Positions 49,878-61,900 of a stretch of DNA of 64,000 bases are shown here, one piece after another. A program made the translations under genes and the position numbers. The notes below the pieces were generated by a model. That model was not told the origin of the DNA. It saw only the letters and a program-made list of their open reading frames with translations, and did not search any database. Every line of letters begins with the position of its first letter. Position 1 is the stretch's first letter. The stretch is from Marthasterias glacialis (lineage: Eukaryota > Echinodermata > Asteroidea > Forcipulatida > Asteriidae). Where the stretch lies: positions 24,380,872-24,444,871 of the forward strand of contig OU452226.1 of assembly GCA_911728455.2 (NCBI GenBank), written 5' to 3'.

Positions 49878-50313
49878 GTTACTAAGCAACAACACGTTGC
49901 ATATGAGATCGATAGATACATAACACTACACAAGATAAGTAAGGATTTGCGACAACACCATGTGGTTTAAATCTCTTCTGAGTATATGTGGTTCCGAAGG
50001 AACCGGTTGCCTCAACGTTTCAGACAGTATACTCTGTCCGTCGTCGGGAGACTGCAGGGTTCCAACATGGCCTGTGGCTTATATGGGATAATGCGGTGAG
50101 CCGTGGATGCTGGATGCATTGGGTTGTCAAGGCGGGGACTGGAAATCTATTGTGTGGTTACTTATTGTATTCCCACCATGCAAAGTCTTACTACCCAAGA
50201 TGTTTTATCATTACTGTCATGACTGTGTCAAGTGAAATGCTACATCCATCCTGCGTGCTGGACTAGTCACAAATAGAAGCTTGAGACCAGCATCATTGCA
50301 TTCTCACAGTCTG

Positions 50314-50431
50314 TCATTTCCCTTTTCTTGAGGCATAATAATGACGTAGATGATGCCAGATCCCAAGACACATGCTGACCAGGCGACTGTCTGAACATTC
50401 CAGTCTAGAAGTAGCAAACTTAAACTGCTGC
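50314..50431 (-). CDS. Minus-strand gene, last coding exon
   Basis: Acceptor CATCCAAACAG, first base completes Arg (AG|G), ends in TGA. Encodes QQFKFATSRLECSDSRLVSM and CLGIWHHLRHYYASRKGK. Confidence 0.82.
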
Positions 50432-53400
50432 CTGTTTGGATGATGGGGAGAAAAGGTAGTAATTAGCGATATTTAAAAATTTAGTTGAACAGGCAGGTTT
50501 TTCGAAATTCCTGAGCAAGTTCATCAATTCACAAAGATGTTGTAAATAGTAATGTTCAGCTCTTCTGACCCATTTCCAGTTCTCTTTGATCGGATTGTTT
50601 TCTCTGGTTTTCTCGTTTTCGATACCCAGTCTATTGGTCCCTCAGACCATCATACTTTGAAATTCAATCACATTGAGGATTGTCTTTGCATTGGTTGTAA
50701 ATCTTGTAAGACCTACCTGACAAGTCGTTTAGCCTTGGACAGTTGCCCTCTTTGCATTAAACTCAGTGCGACGTACAGGAGACATCGAGCCTTTAGTGTT
50801 GGGTCTCCCATGCGTTCAGCGAGGTATAACTGACGAAGTGCCACTCTACCAGCTTCCAGAGCCTGTAAAACACGCACCGGGAGGCAACTTGAATGAGCAG
50901 TTCAAATTCTGTTCTTGCTCTACATACATGACATATGACATACACTACAGGCCTGGATTTACATGGAGGCCAGGGTTTCTGTTGCCCTGGTCTTGGCCTT
51001 GGTGCCCCTTCAAAAGTTTCCCATAGACTTTAAGATTGTCCAATGTGGGCGCCCTTTGCAAAATGAAAGTGGCCTCGCCCTCTCAACGATTAAATTCCAG
51101 GCATGTACATGCATGACATATTACAAATTAAGAACTCATTAATTTTTTTATCAGACAAAATGTCCTGTGCAAACTTTGACACCCATAAATGTAACTTACA
51201 CAGTTGTACATATTGTCACCGAGAGATGAGTACGCCCCACCCAACGTAGATAACCAGGAAAAGGACTCCTCCATCTGAAGTCTTTGCAACCACTGTGGTA
51301 GCATTCGATGACTCCTGCAGAAAGGAAATGTTGGGCCCATCTCATTAATACTTCATGATCAGCTTGTGTTTATAAACCAACTACAGCACTAAACAGCAGT
51401 CGATTTCACGAAACTTTAAGCAACTGCGTAAGTCCTCTTGTGCCACATTTTATTGCCCATTTTACGCACTAAATGTTGCGCAAGCAGATTTACTGTCAAA
51501 TTCGTACAGTATCAATCCTCCAGACAAATATCTATTCTGAAATACAACTTGAGAAAATGGCTTTTGAAGACCCCTCCCCCCCAAAAAAAAAACCAAACAA
51601 ACAAACAATTGCTTTAAATTCGACTGCCGCAATCATTCATATGAAATGTATGATCAGGCCAAAAAAATGTGTTTTTTTTGTTGCTGTTTTCACTATTTAA
51701 TCAAGGCCACCGAGATTGATGAAATTTTCACAGCTGGTTGAATGCGTGACCCACTTCACGTGACCTGTAATGGGTATTAAATGTAAACTGTAAACAAACA
51801 TGACGTCCTCCATAGGAAAGTGCGGTACAGTACATGATGATTGTTGCATTTGTTCATTCAATCAAGGCTTTTCTTTTTCGAAATCTGTGAAAAATATTCC
51901 AGAGTTTGTACCAGAGACCTTCGAGTGGCTGAACAAAGCCAGTAAGGACAGTTCGGGAAGTTTTGGAAATTCTACAAGGAATTGGGCCAGACGACCGCGA
52001 TCGCACACACTTTTCAACACAAGAATTTCACAGTTTTCAAGCTGAAATCATCCAAAGAAAGGCTTTCCAATGGGTCTATCGGTCTATTGGTTGGTGCGAT
52101 TAATGAAAACTAGAGGAAGAACATGAATTTACTTGTTTAAAAGAAGTACATACTCAAACTTTTGGGGAAAATCTACAGGACCACAGGGCTTGTACATGTA
52201 GTTCAATTTTTTACTGGACCATTATTTTATTTACAAGACACGGATCAAAATGTGAAAATCTTATCTGACACAGTTAAACTAAACAAATGGGAAAAAAAAC
52301 CTTGAGCCCACCGGACTTATCCAATTTACTTACTAACTGAGGTCGAAGGGAATTGAACAGGTTAAACCTTTAAAGGCAAAGTATAGACCATGTTACCTGT
52401 GACATCACATGTTTACAAAAGAGCCACAGAACCTGGACTTCCTGCAGGCAGGATTTGTACACGGCTCAATGGGAAAATACTTTAAATCTTTCATTTTATG
52501 GAGATTGCACTGTCCGATTGTCATCAACTTTGGATATGAAGGAAAGGGGCACATCTCACAACTAGTTCAGCTCTCATTTTAATAGCCATTGAATTTATGT
52601 GGAAATTATGATACAAAATGTAAAATTTCTCATATGTCCCATGCAGTATCTTGCCTGCCAGTAATTGCCCTGGAATGTACAAGGTCACTCTTTTGTAAAC
52701 AAGGGTCACATGGTCTATACCTTTGGTTTTTGGAACCGTACATTTGCCTTAATGCTATATAATTGTAGATATATACCATAAAACTAACCTGTGAAAATTT
52801 CATTTCAAAAGGCGGCAGCGTTTTTGAGATATCACCAAAAATCTGGAGCGGTTGTGTTCACGCAGAAGAAGTATCCGTCATTGGAATACACATTCTGAGA
52901 AGCGTTACGGCCATAACGCTTCTCAGATTCAATTTTTGGGGGGATAAAAAGTGATATATTTTTCCATAACTGCAGTGCTTCGAAGTGAAACGTTTATCAA
53001 AATGCATTATACTATCCAAAGCTGCTGTACTTCTTACCAAGTAAGTTTTTATTGTTATAAATTTTCAGAGTCATTACCAAACGTATACAGACCCTTTAAG
53101 ACCTCATATCTAATTTCTTTCCAGTACTGTATGTATCAATTTGGTTTGAGTTTACTGGCCCGACACTAAATCACTGGCCTCGAGCCTGCGATCTAGCATG
53201 CCTAGTGTAAATTTCGAGCCCTACATTAACCCTACCCGCCCCCCCCCCCCCCTAAGCATTTTTACTAGGAGACCTCGTCAAGCCATCAAACTCCAACAGT
53301 ACACTTGTGGGGCCAGTACACAACCCATCATACTCCCACAGTACACATATGGGGACAGTACACAACCCATCATACTCCAACAGGTCTTGTGCTGTTTGAT

Positions 53401-54388
53401 TTTGGCTGACTGGGTATGTTATGACATGGGTATAGCTTGATTCTTTGAGAAGTACAGTACCAAGCCCATCAATATCCAACAATATCATAATACTTTCCAC
53501 ACTCTGACTAAAGTCCAACAGGGTTGCATATCATAGTGCTACTTTCCACACTCAGCCAATGTCCAACACTAGTCCCCTGATCCAATGGTACTCAACCAGC
53601 TCCAGCCATAGTCCAACAGCAGAGACAAGATTCACAGAACTCAACCATCCAAAAGTCCAACAATACCCCCTGTTGGATTTTGACTGACCTAGGGTGGCTA
53701 GGGTTAAAGGTTGGGGTTTGAAATGTGGTCCATGAGCTTCTTACCATCTGATATCTGGATCCATTTTGAAGTAATGAGTTGTTGTGTAAAGCTTCAAGCA
53801 CAGACGTATTGTGCAGCACTCGTCAGCATGGACTGCACCACAAACATCCATCTCTTTGGGATTTCCTAGATGTTGGCCAATTTTACTTTTACTAGATGTT
53901 GACCCTTTACACGGTGGCACTTTCTTCATAACAAAGAGTCTGAAGTTCAGGACAAAGTTGCTTGATCTTTGTAACTCCGTTACTAAACATGAAGCCAACA
54001 TTGGATCTATTAATGAAATATGACGTAGACTGGCTGCTGTGCTTTTGCCTGTTGCTATTGTTTGGGATGATCTAACGTCAGACTGGGATAATAATAATTT
54101 TTCCGGACATGTGTTTGGGTCGACTAACTCCTCCGGAGAATCACAAGTTCCAGTCGGTGTTGATTCCCTTGAGAGATCATCATTTGACAGCGTGCCTTCA
54201 GGTGACATTTTGAATCTGCCGACGTTGATTCGTTGTGCACCGACCACAGTAACAGCGAAGCCCATGTCTTGAATCTGGGTATGATCTGCGGCAGCAGACA
54301 TTCTGTCATGACAACCTGCGATTGACGAAACAAAACAATTAACCCTGTGGTCAAAAAACATGAACATCGGTTGCCCATTGTCCATCAT
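50314..54388 (-). CDS. Conserved-looking protein with TPR-like C-terminus, 4 coding exons
   Basis: Join on the minus strand of 54388-53745, 51314-51200, 50862-50717 and 50431-50314; 340 residues. Every junction is GT-AG and phases agree (2, 0, 2). The start is the ATG pair 9 bases inside an exon preceded by an ACTAG acceptor at 54398; an in-frame TAG there means upstream sequence must be spliced in. The N-terminal half (MMDNGQPMFMFFDHRVNCFV, then GFAVTVVGAQRINVGRFKMS) looks globular with a Ser/Thr/Pro/Asp-rich linker near 60-115. The C-terminus holds ESFSWLSTLGGAYSSLGD, then two TPR-like helical pairs (ALEAGRVALRQLYLAERMGD..., SMCLGIWHHLRHYY). I recall an uncharacterised metazoan family with an 'LGGAFSALG ... 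GDP.L..RC' region (possibly DUF4807), but the name is uncertain. Function unknown. Head-to-head with ANAPC7. Confidence 0.82.
50717..50862 (-). CDS. Minus-strand gene, coding exon 3 (TPR-like)
   Basis: Acceptor GTGTTTTACAG, donor TCAG|GTAGGT. Encodes ALEAGRVALRQLYLAERMGD, PTLKARCLLYVALSLMQRGQ and LSKAKRLV, with TPR-like periodicity. Confidence 0.87.
51200..51314 (-). CDS. Minus-strand gene, coding exon 2
   Basis: Acceptor CCTTTCTGCAG, donor TGT|GTAAGT. The first base completes Trp (TG|G). Encodes SHRMLPQWLQRLQMEESFSW and LSTLGGAYSSLGDNMYNC. Confidence 0.87.
51741..52088 (+). mobile_element. MITE family ATAGACCGATTGCGCGAC, truncated copy 2
   Basis: Shares the words TTCACGTGACCTGTAATGGG, CCTCCATAGGAAAG, CCAGAGTTTGTACC, AAAGCCAGTAAGGACAGTTC and GGCCAGACGACCGCGATCGC with the element at 58076. 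It ends GGTCTATCGGTCTAT. It is about half the length of the other copies, with a central deletion. Confidence 0.85.
52376..52725. mobile_element. MITE with AAAGTATAGACCATGT ends
   Basis: Left CAAAGTATAGACCATGTTAC and GTTTACAAAAGAG pair with right CTCTTTTGTAAAC and CACATGGTCTATACCTTTGG. The body is about 350 bp, non-coding, inside intron 1 of the minus-strand gene. Confidence 0.87.
52895..52926. repeat. Short perfect hairpin
   Basis: CTGAGAAGCGTTA, spacer CGGCCA, TAACGCTTCTCAG: 13-bp perfect arms with a 6-base loop. Confidence 0.92.
53295..53395. repeat. Two-unit tandem repeat (~49 bp)
   Basis: CAGTACACAACCCATCATAC occurs twice 49 bp apart with similar flanks; looser 'GTCCAACA' words continue to about 53690. 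Confidence 0.85.
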
Positions 54389-54397
54389 GACAAGGCC
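53745..54397 (-). CDS. Minus-strand gene, exon with start codon (coding from 54388)
   Basis: The acceptor after TAG at 54398-54400 gives an exon starting GGCCTTGTCATGATGGAC. The donor is AGATG|GTAAGA at 53744-53743. A 644-base open coding stretch in such AT-rich DNA, bounded by good splice sites, supports a real exon. An upstream 5' UTR exon was not fixed; AAAAG|GTAACG near 55182 is one possible donor. Confidence 0.8.
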
Positions 54398-54400
54398 CTA

Positions 54401-55849
54401 GTTGTGCCCAAAGGAAGATTTATCAGCAAGACTGCACTTGCACAACCATACACACATATTTTCTTAATGGAGTTCTTAATTTCCATTTTTTTAAACAAAG
54501 ATGTTAAAAATTTTGTCAAAAAAGCTGTAGGGCCTAACTGTAAACATTTATTCTCAAAATAGTACTGCTATTTTCTGAAATGTAAATTTTATTCCCTCGA
54601 AGAAACAGTGTGGTTCCTCCATCCATCTGTCCATGGTTGGAGTAAAAATGGCCAAAATGCTTGGGCTGCACTGTGACGGAAAATAGTTAATAATACTCTC
54701 CCCCATCACCCATGCAATGCTGTCAATCCCAACTGGAGTGCAGACCGCGCTATGAGAGCCAACATTGATCGGGGGTGTGGGGGGGGGAGAGGGGGGGGGC
54801 AGGGCAAATAATTAAACGACATCACATACGTATATGCACATATTTGTGATGATACGATGTCTGTTCCGGGCCACCATTGTTTTCCATTCTTAATCTTTCT
54901 TTAATGGTTTGATGCGCATTTCCTTTAATTTCGAAACGTGCATTTCCATATTCCACCAGCACAGAATAATTAATAAATATCAATAGAAAGAAACAAGAAA
55001 TTACATTAAATGACATAGTCAGCATGGTTAGTATGGACATAGCGATGGTATGGACGTTCGTTAGTATAATCATGAAGGGTATATATTCATACACAAGAAC
55101 TAAGTTACAACAAAGATTTAAGATTAGAAGCCAAAGCTTCCTGAAATTGAAAAAGCCTTGTTGAACATGAACATTTTAATCGTTACCTTTTCAAAATCGA
55201 AAAAAGCTAAAAAAGCAGAATTGCTGTCGTGTTGTTTTCGGACTCGAATTTTTCACCGACACTGCATGCCCGCAACGTGCAAAGAGTCAAGACGTCACTT
55301 GTCATTAGTTCACACAAACATTGAATTCTACATCAGTTGCTGAACAGGCTTTGATGAGAACCTCCATAATCATAGATTTAGATGTAGTCATGTATGTACA
55401 TTGTAATCACAATAATGTAGATGTCAGACTAAACTAAACACATGTACAAATACCATTTATTTGGTATAGCGCCGCTCGCGGATGACAGATGACAGCGACA
55501 AAAAGAAAAAGGAAGAACAAAAAGACGACTGAAAAGAGGCTAAATTCTGATTTTTTATTTACTTATTTATTTGTATTAATATTGTTGTTATATTGTTAAT
55601 TCGACAGTAATAAATCAAATGATAATTATATTGAAACAAAAATGGAATTAAACAGTTCTTTATTTATCTTTTTAATAAAACAGCTTTGAAAATTATAACT
55701 TTATTTACTACGTTTTACAGTGTATGTCAAAGGTCAATCTGATTCCATCTGTTTTGATTTTGAAGCGGTAAGAAGAAGTACACGGCATAGAGAAAGTTTT
55801 CTTTCCAGTTTTTTTCAGAGAACGGCAAGAACTTCAGACATAGACAAGT
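54401..55849. promoter_or_regulatory. Head-to-head intergenic region, candidate bidirectional promoter
   Basis: Separates the minus-strand gene (5' side at 54397) and ANAPC7 (start 55850). It contains a C/G-rich simple tract at about 54770-54800 and otherwise AT-rich sequence. At 54855-54890 GATGTCTGTTCCGGGCCACC resembles a degraded end of the GGCCCTGAAGGGACAT foldback family. No TATA or other core element could be asserted. Confidence 0.35.
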
Positions 55850-55918
55850 ATGATGGGTGTTATTGATCAAGTCAAGATGCTTCTTGAAGAAGGATTGTAT
55901 TCAAATGTTGTGATGTTG
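55850..55918 (+). CDS. ANAPC7: ANAPC7 exon 1 (residues 1-23)
   Basis: ATG at 55850 is followed by a second in-frame ATG; donor TTG|GTAAGA, phase 0. Encodes VIDQVKMLLEEGLYSNVVML. Confidence 0.93.
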
Positions 55919-58900
55919 GTAAGAACTTATACAACAACTGTACAACAGTTTATTCGATTTTTTTCATGTTACACTTACAGTTTTGTCGTCCGTCACCCGT
56001 TTCTGATCGACACCTACGTTAACTGGTTAATCCTCCATGATCCCGATCACCAATTTTGATTCCCGTTTACCGTGAGAATGTGCGAAATTCACAGGGATCA
56101 GTACCTCTATTCTGAAATCCTCACACTTTGCTATCATCAGACGTCAACATGTTGAAAATAAAGTTTCCTGTCATGCGCCTGTCGATAGTGACATCCACAA
56201 TTTTATAAAAAGTGTAAATTTCGGTATAACTATATGAATTAAATGCACACCTAGCTAGGCCGTAGGTCTACTACTAAATTTTTAGTAGGCCTATCTGTAA
56301 TAAATCATTCAAGTTTGTAAAAGAAATATAATCCATAGTCAATAAATTTCAAACAGAAGTTTTGTATGTTGAGTTGTAGTAGTTGTAGATCAAATTTCAT
56401 TCTCCTTCGGTCATATCAGAAGATAGTTGCGATACTCGCAACCCTCCATCCTCCCGATGGTCGGAGACCGGAGGGTTACGACCCAAGACTGATATTATCA
56501 ACGTTATGGGCAGTTTTGACCAGTTTTTGCCAGACTCGTGATCAGATGCGTCCATTTTTTTCCACTTTCCAAAATCATGACAGACATTCTAAACACATGG
56601 AGTTGATCTTTATTGTATGACAACGTCATCTGGAACCCTTAAAACAACATCATGAAAACATTTGGCAGAAAAAACGACAAAAACTTACCAAAAGACTGAC
56701 CGTATATATCCATAATCCATAGCAGGGCCAACTAGTGATTTTGAACGTCGCATTTGCTTGACTACAACCAATCAGCGTGACCCAACCAAACACGCATCCG
56801 GACGAGCCATGGCTGTCGTGTGCGTATCGGCCATTCCAGCTTGCAAACTCAACGCCTGTGTGTGTAAGCATCGATCCCCCTGGACATTGTACATGTACAT
56901 ATGTACACATACAATGTATTGTGTACACTATGCTACACGCACGCACAGTCAGTCAGTGTGTGGCCGTGTGGGGTGTGGAAGCACCACACGGCAGTACTAC
57001 AAGCTGTGTAGTTTGTGCACACACGATGTTCATACGCACCTGCATGCTGCGCACACGGTCCGGGGATCGATGCTTACACACACAGGCGGTGAGTTTGCAA
57101 GCTGGAATGGCCGATACGCATACGACAGCCATGGCTCGTCCAGATGAGTGTTTGGTTGGGTCACGCTGATTGGTTGTTGCCAAGCAAGTGCGACGTTCAA
57201 AATCACTAGTTGGCCCCGCTATGGATTATGGATATATTCGGTCAGTCTTTTGGTAAGTTTTTGTCGTTTTTTCTGCCAAATGTTTTCATGATGTTGTTTT
57301 AAGGGTTCCAGATGACGTTGTCATACAATAAAGATCAACTCCATGTGTTTAGAATGTCTGTCATGATTTTGGAAAGTGGAAAAAAATGGACGCATCTGAT
57401 CACGAGTCTGGCAAAAACTGGTCAAAACTGCCCATAACGTCGATAATATCAGTCTTGTGTCGTAACCCTCCGGTCTCCGACCGTCGGGAGGATGGAGGGT
57501 TACGATTATCGCAACTAATCAGAAGAAAGATCTTGCTGTTGATTGCATGGCATGCCAATGTTGCAAAAAATAATTCTCAAGTAGATATGCCATTTTTTCA
57601 TGATTTAATATACTCACAAATCAAACTGCAGAAGAGCCAGCTCAAGTACTACAGGAGATTTTTCCCTTAAAAACAGAAACTATAATGTAAAATTTATTTT
57701 TAACGGCAGGCAAGTCTGATGAAAACAGCCAGTGAACAGAACTCGGAATTACTGACTGGCCCAGAGAAATATCAACTTCAGGTTTACTACGCTGATGCTC
57801 TCTTTGAGATGCAAGAATACAAGAATGCAGAGGTAGCTACTGGGCTTCAGGGACTCAAAATAACCACTATAGACAGTTAGACCTTTTGCACATGACGTCA
57901 TTTCAGTAGGGCGCCCTTGGCTAGAGGTCAAAAGATGGTTGCTCATTGGCCCATCCTGTGTGCCGGGCGTATTTAGATGTACGTTTTCCATTGTTGCATC
58001 ATCGTTTTACCTCTAAGATGGCGGCGTGATGACGTCAATGCATAAAGTCCATAGACCACTGGCCAGAGTTCAGTAATAGACCGATTGCGCGACCTACGTC
58101 ACGTGACCCCTGTTGGGTTAAAAATGTAAACACACACGTAATCCTCCATAGGAAAGGGTGGTACGGTACACGATGATTAATGCATTTAGTTAATTCGATC
58201 GAGGCTTTTTTTGCTCGAAATCTGTGAAACATATTCCAGAGTTTGTACCAAAGACCTTCAAGTGGCTGAATAAAGCCAGTAAGGACAGTTCCAGCAAGTC
58301 TTGAAAATTGTAAAAGTACCGTATAAATGTGCACGATGTGTACAGCGTTCGACGGAACATTAGGCCAGACGACCGCGATCACCACACACTTTTCAACACA
58401 AAAAATTCAAAGTTTTGAAGCTGAAATCCTCCAGAGAAATTGCTTTCCGAAACTATGTGATTTCTTTGCCTATTTTAAATTCTGCAAGGCTAGGTATTAA
58501 TGCTCACTTTTCCAACGTTGTTTATCCTTTTTTTACAGTGATTTAGGCCAACATTACAAACAAAATAACAGACGGGTGGCTACATAATGGTCATCCGACG
58601 TGGCTTAAAAACCTCTTTTCAGAAGAATTATGTTAAATTATGAAACAGAGATGTGATTTAAATTAATGCCACACCATACTACTTTAAATAAAGGGGCTGA
58701 TTAACTAATTCACTGCTTAACGAAAGTATAATCGACTGTTTTCGAACTCACTCTGTGTCACGGCCTATCTCTTTACAGGTATTTTTTCACCAGCTGTATG
58801 ACGTCAGGGGGTCACGTGACTGCATGTAAACATTGTCGCGCAATCGGTCTATTTAAGCATTGGCCTAGTAACTTTGTTCCGTCCCAACTGTAGAATTGTC

Positions 58901-61900
58901 CCAACTATAGTCAGGACCAGTCCCAACTGTAGAATCGTCCCAACTATAGTTAGGACCAGTCCCAATTGTAGAACCGTCCCAACTATAGTCAGGACCAGTC
59001 CCAATTGTAGAATCGTCCCAACTATAGTCAGGACCAGTCCCAACTGTAGAATCGTCCCAACTATAGTCAGGACCAGTCCCAACTTGGGTGTTACAGTTGG
59101 GACGGCCCAACTACATGTATAGCTGGGATTGTGTGATAATGTAATCAGTCGGTGGGCCTCTGAAGTAATTTTCAGTCATCTCAACGGGCCTGATTGCTTC
59201 GCTCTTGAAAGGGCAAGGGCACCAAGGCATTTTCTTCTTAAAAAAGGGCATCTCTGTGAGGAAATTGTAAATTTCTATTGGAACATTTCAAAGGGCTCCA
59301 AGGCAATGACCAAGAGCATGGAGGCAATCGCCTCCGTCGCCTTCATGAAGTATTGATTAAAAAAAAACTTGATGAGAATCCATTACTGCGTATCCATTTC
59401 CATCCTATGTTCCGGTGGTCCAAGCTGTAGTAGGGCAAGGGCACCAAGGCATTTTCTTCTTGATAAAGGGCACCTCTATGAGGAAATTGTAAATTTCTAT
59501 AGGAACATTTCAAAGGGCACCAAGGCAATCACCAAGAGCATGGTGGCAATCGCCTCCGTCACCTCCGAGAAGTATGCTTATAAGTATGCTTATGGTCTTT
59601 TTGGGGGGGATTGGGTGGTCGAGTTGGCGTCCAGTATCTGTCCTCGCCTGCCACCTCCAGGACCCCGGTTCGAATACTGGCCTGCTGGCAGGGGCACTGT
59701 GTGAATTAGGCTTTTCAGTCCCCACCTGGATTGCGTAGGTTTTCCCTGCAATAAATCTCCGGGATTTTCCTCCAGCATCTAAAAACTGAAACTTGTCTTC
59801 TCTCCATAGGGTTCTTTGGTAGTATAGTGATTAAGTTCGTTTTCCTGAGAATCCTTGGCTTCCCAACCAGATTTAATAAATAAAATGAAATGAAATTAAA
59901 CGAAAAAGTTTGAAATAAATTTAAGATGAATGTAAAGGGAAGACTTTTGAGATTTAAATTGATTGATCCCGTTTCTACTTTATAGGTTATTTACAGAAAG
60001 GCTCTCCAAGTGAAGAAAGTGTTGAATAAGAGCAAAGGTAAAGGATCTCTGCCTACGCAACCTCCTCAGTCTGTGACCAACGATGGACTACCATCAGAGC
60101 TTAATGTTCGCTATAGAATCTACGAATGTAACTACCATCAAAAGAATTACAGGGAAGCTATCGCTGTAGTGAGTACTCCACTTTGGTTCCTTCATTAAAA
60201 GTAGTGTAATAATACGCAGTTTTAATAATACGCAGTTTTTTTATATAGCTCTTATCACACCCTATGGGCGTCTCAGAGCGCTCAATATTTTTTTCCTGCG
60301 AGGTATGATGAGTTACATTTTTGAAGTATGAGACCTGTTCCTTTACATAGCACCATGTAATGGTTCACAAGATGCTGTGGCGCAATCTGCAGTCGATCAA
60401 ACCAGAAACACCGGGGCGAACCCCTTCTCTTTGCGATAAGTGTCACTGGGTTCTTTTATGTGCATTACACAACACACGGGACCAACGGCTTTACGTCCCA
60501 TCCGAAGGACGAAGCAACAATGGTCAAGTGTCTTGCTTAAGGACACAAGTGTCACGACCGGGACTCGAACCCACACTCTGCTGATCAGAGACACCAGAGC
60601 TTGAGTCCGGTGTTCTTATCCGCTCGGCCATTCATATATTCAGCCATTTGCAGGGGGCAAGGGCATGGAGGCAAATGCCTTCATTTTCTCATTTTTTCCA
60701 TTTGTGCTTTTCATTGTTAATTCAACAACTTTACAACGCCTGTTTGCTCATTTTTAGCTATTTGTAAATGTGAATTTTGAACCCTGGGTTACCAGCACTA
60801 TATCAATGTCTGTTATTATCATTATTGATATCCATAAGCCATGACTCACTCTTTTTTTTCCATTTGTTTTAATTCCAGTTGCAGAGTATTCCAGCCAAAC
60901 AGCGGAAGCCTAAAGTCAACATGGCCCTCGCCAAGTTGTATCAGAGAATCGGCAGTGAAAGACCGGCTGTCACTTGCTTCAAAGAAGTTCTCAAGTAATG
61001 ATGTTCTCTATTAAATTGTTTTCTGGAAGAGTGTTCAGGGTTGGGTTTGTAAACGGGCACTTGCGGGGTCCTGAGAACAATAGAACAATGGACCCCACAA
61101 GGTAAATTCAATAGGAACAATTGAACCCCACAAGGGGATTCTTTAGAAAAGGGATAATAGAACTAACAAAAGGATACCACATAAGTCTACGTTTGTGAGG
61201 GTGTGTGTCCCCACGCACAAACTTGCAAGCCAATATTCACAAAAATCGAGCCGATTCACACACATTTTTTTAAAATTTATTTATCATCACAAGCGGGAAA
61301 CCCATGCTACGCGTGGGTCCCGTTAGTTGAGTTACCTTAAAATTGGGCAGTTAGACGAGTCCCGAGTCCCAAGTGAAAAAAATCCACAGGCATATTCATC
61401 GGATGGGATTCAAACCCACGACCCCCGCCATTCTAGAGCAGATGTCTTACAGTGAGTACACTGAGTATACAATGCTTAAAACACACATCGGTGTATGGGC
61501 AAAAACAAAAATAATATGTGGATGATGTTGAATGGTCAGACAATAGGAGGGTTGACTGTGGACTGTGTATGCATCCTCATATCATTTTGCAGGCTGGCAT
61601 AGTGCATCAATCGTTCAAAACCATGTGGATGGTATTGAATGGTCAGGCAGTAGGAGGGTTCTAATCAGCAGAACATTCGTCAAATAAATGTTAATTTAAA
61701 ATCGCAAACTGGACACAAAAGATTACGTCAAAGAATTTTAAAAAATGATAGTGATTGAAATGACAGTTGCTGTAGGCATACGGTTGAGTATTGTTTGTCC
61801 TCTTTATTTACAGGCAATTTCCTTTAGCTCTAGAAGCTGTTCTAGGTCTGTTATCACTGGCTGTAAAGGGTACCGAGGTAGCTGCACTCACTATCAACAG

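Larger units (their letters stand above)
45360..49878 (+). mobile_element. Full-length-looking LINE (L2/CR1-like) with two intact ORFs
   Basis: Contains ORF1 (45592-46413) and ORF2 (46604-49558), a 3' UTR of about 300 bp and a terminal (TGAT)n microsatellite tail at 49856-49877, typical of L2/CR1-type LINEs. The 5' limit is uncertain; it falls between the foldback element ending at 45346 and ORF1. A 15-bp tandem (GCTCCTTGAAAATCA twice, about 45460) lies in the 5' UTR. Both ORFs are open throughout, so this is a recent insertion. No target duplication was identified, as is usual for this clade. Confidence 0.88.

Noticed and set aside
56758-57183. Open frames of about 130 residues on both strands
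   Set aside because: They are mirror images of the palindromic arms and have no recognisable domain.
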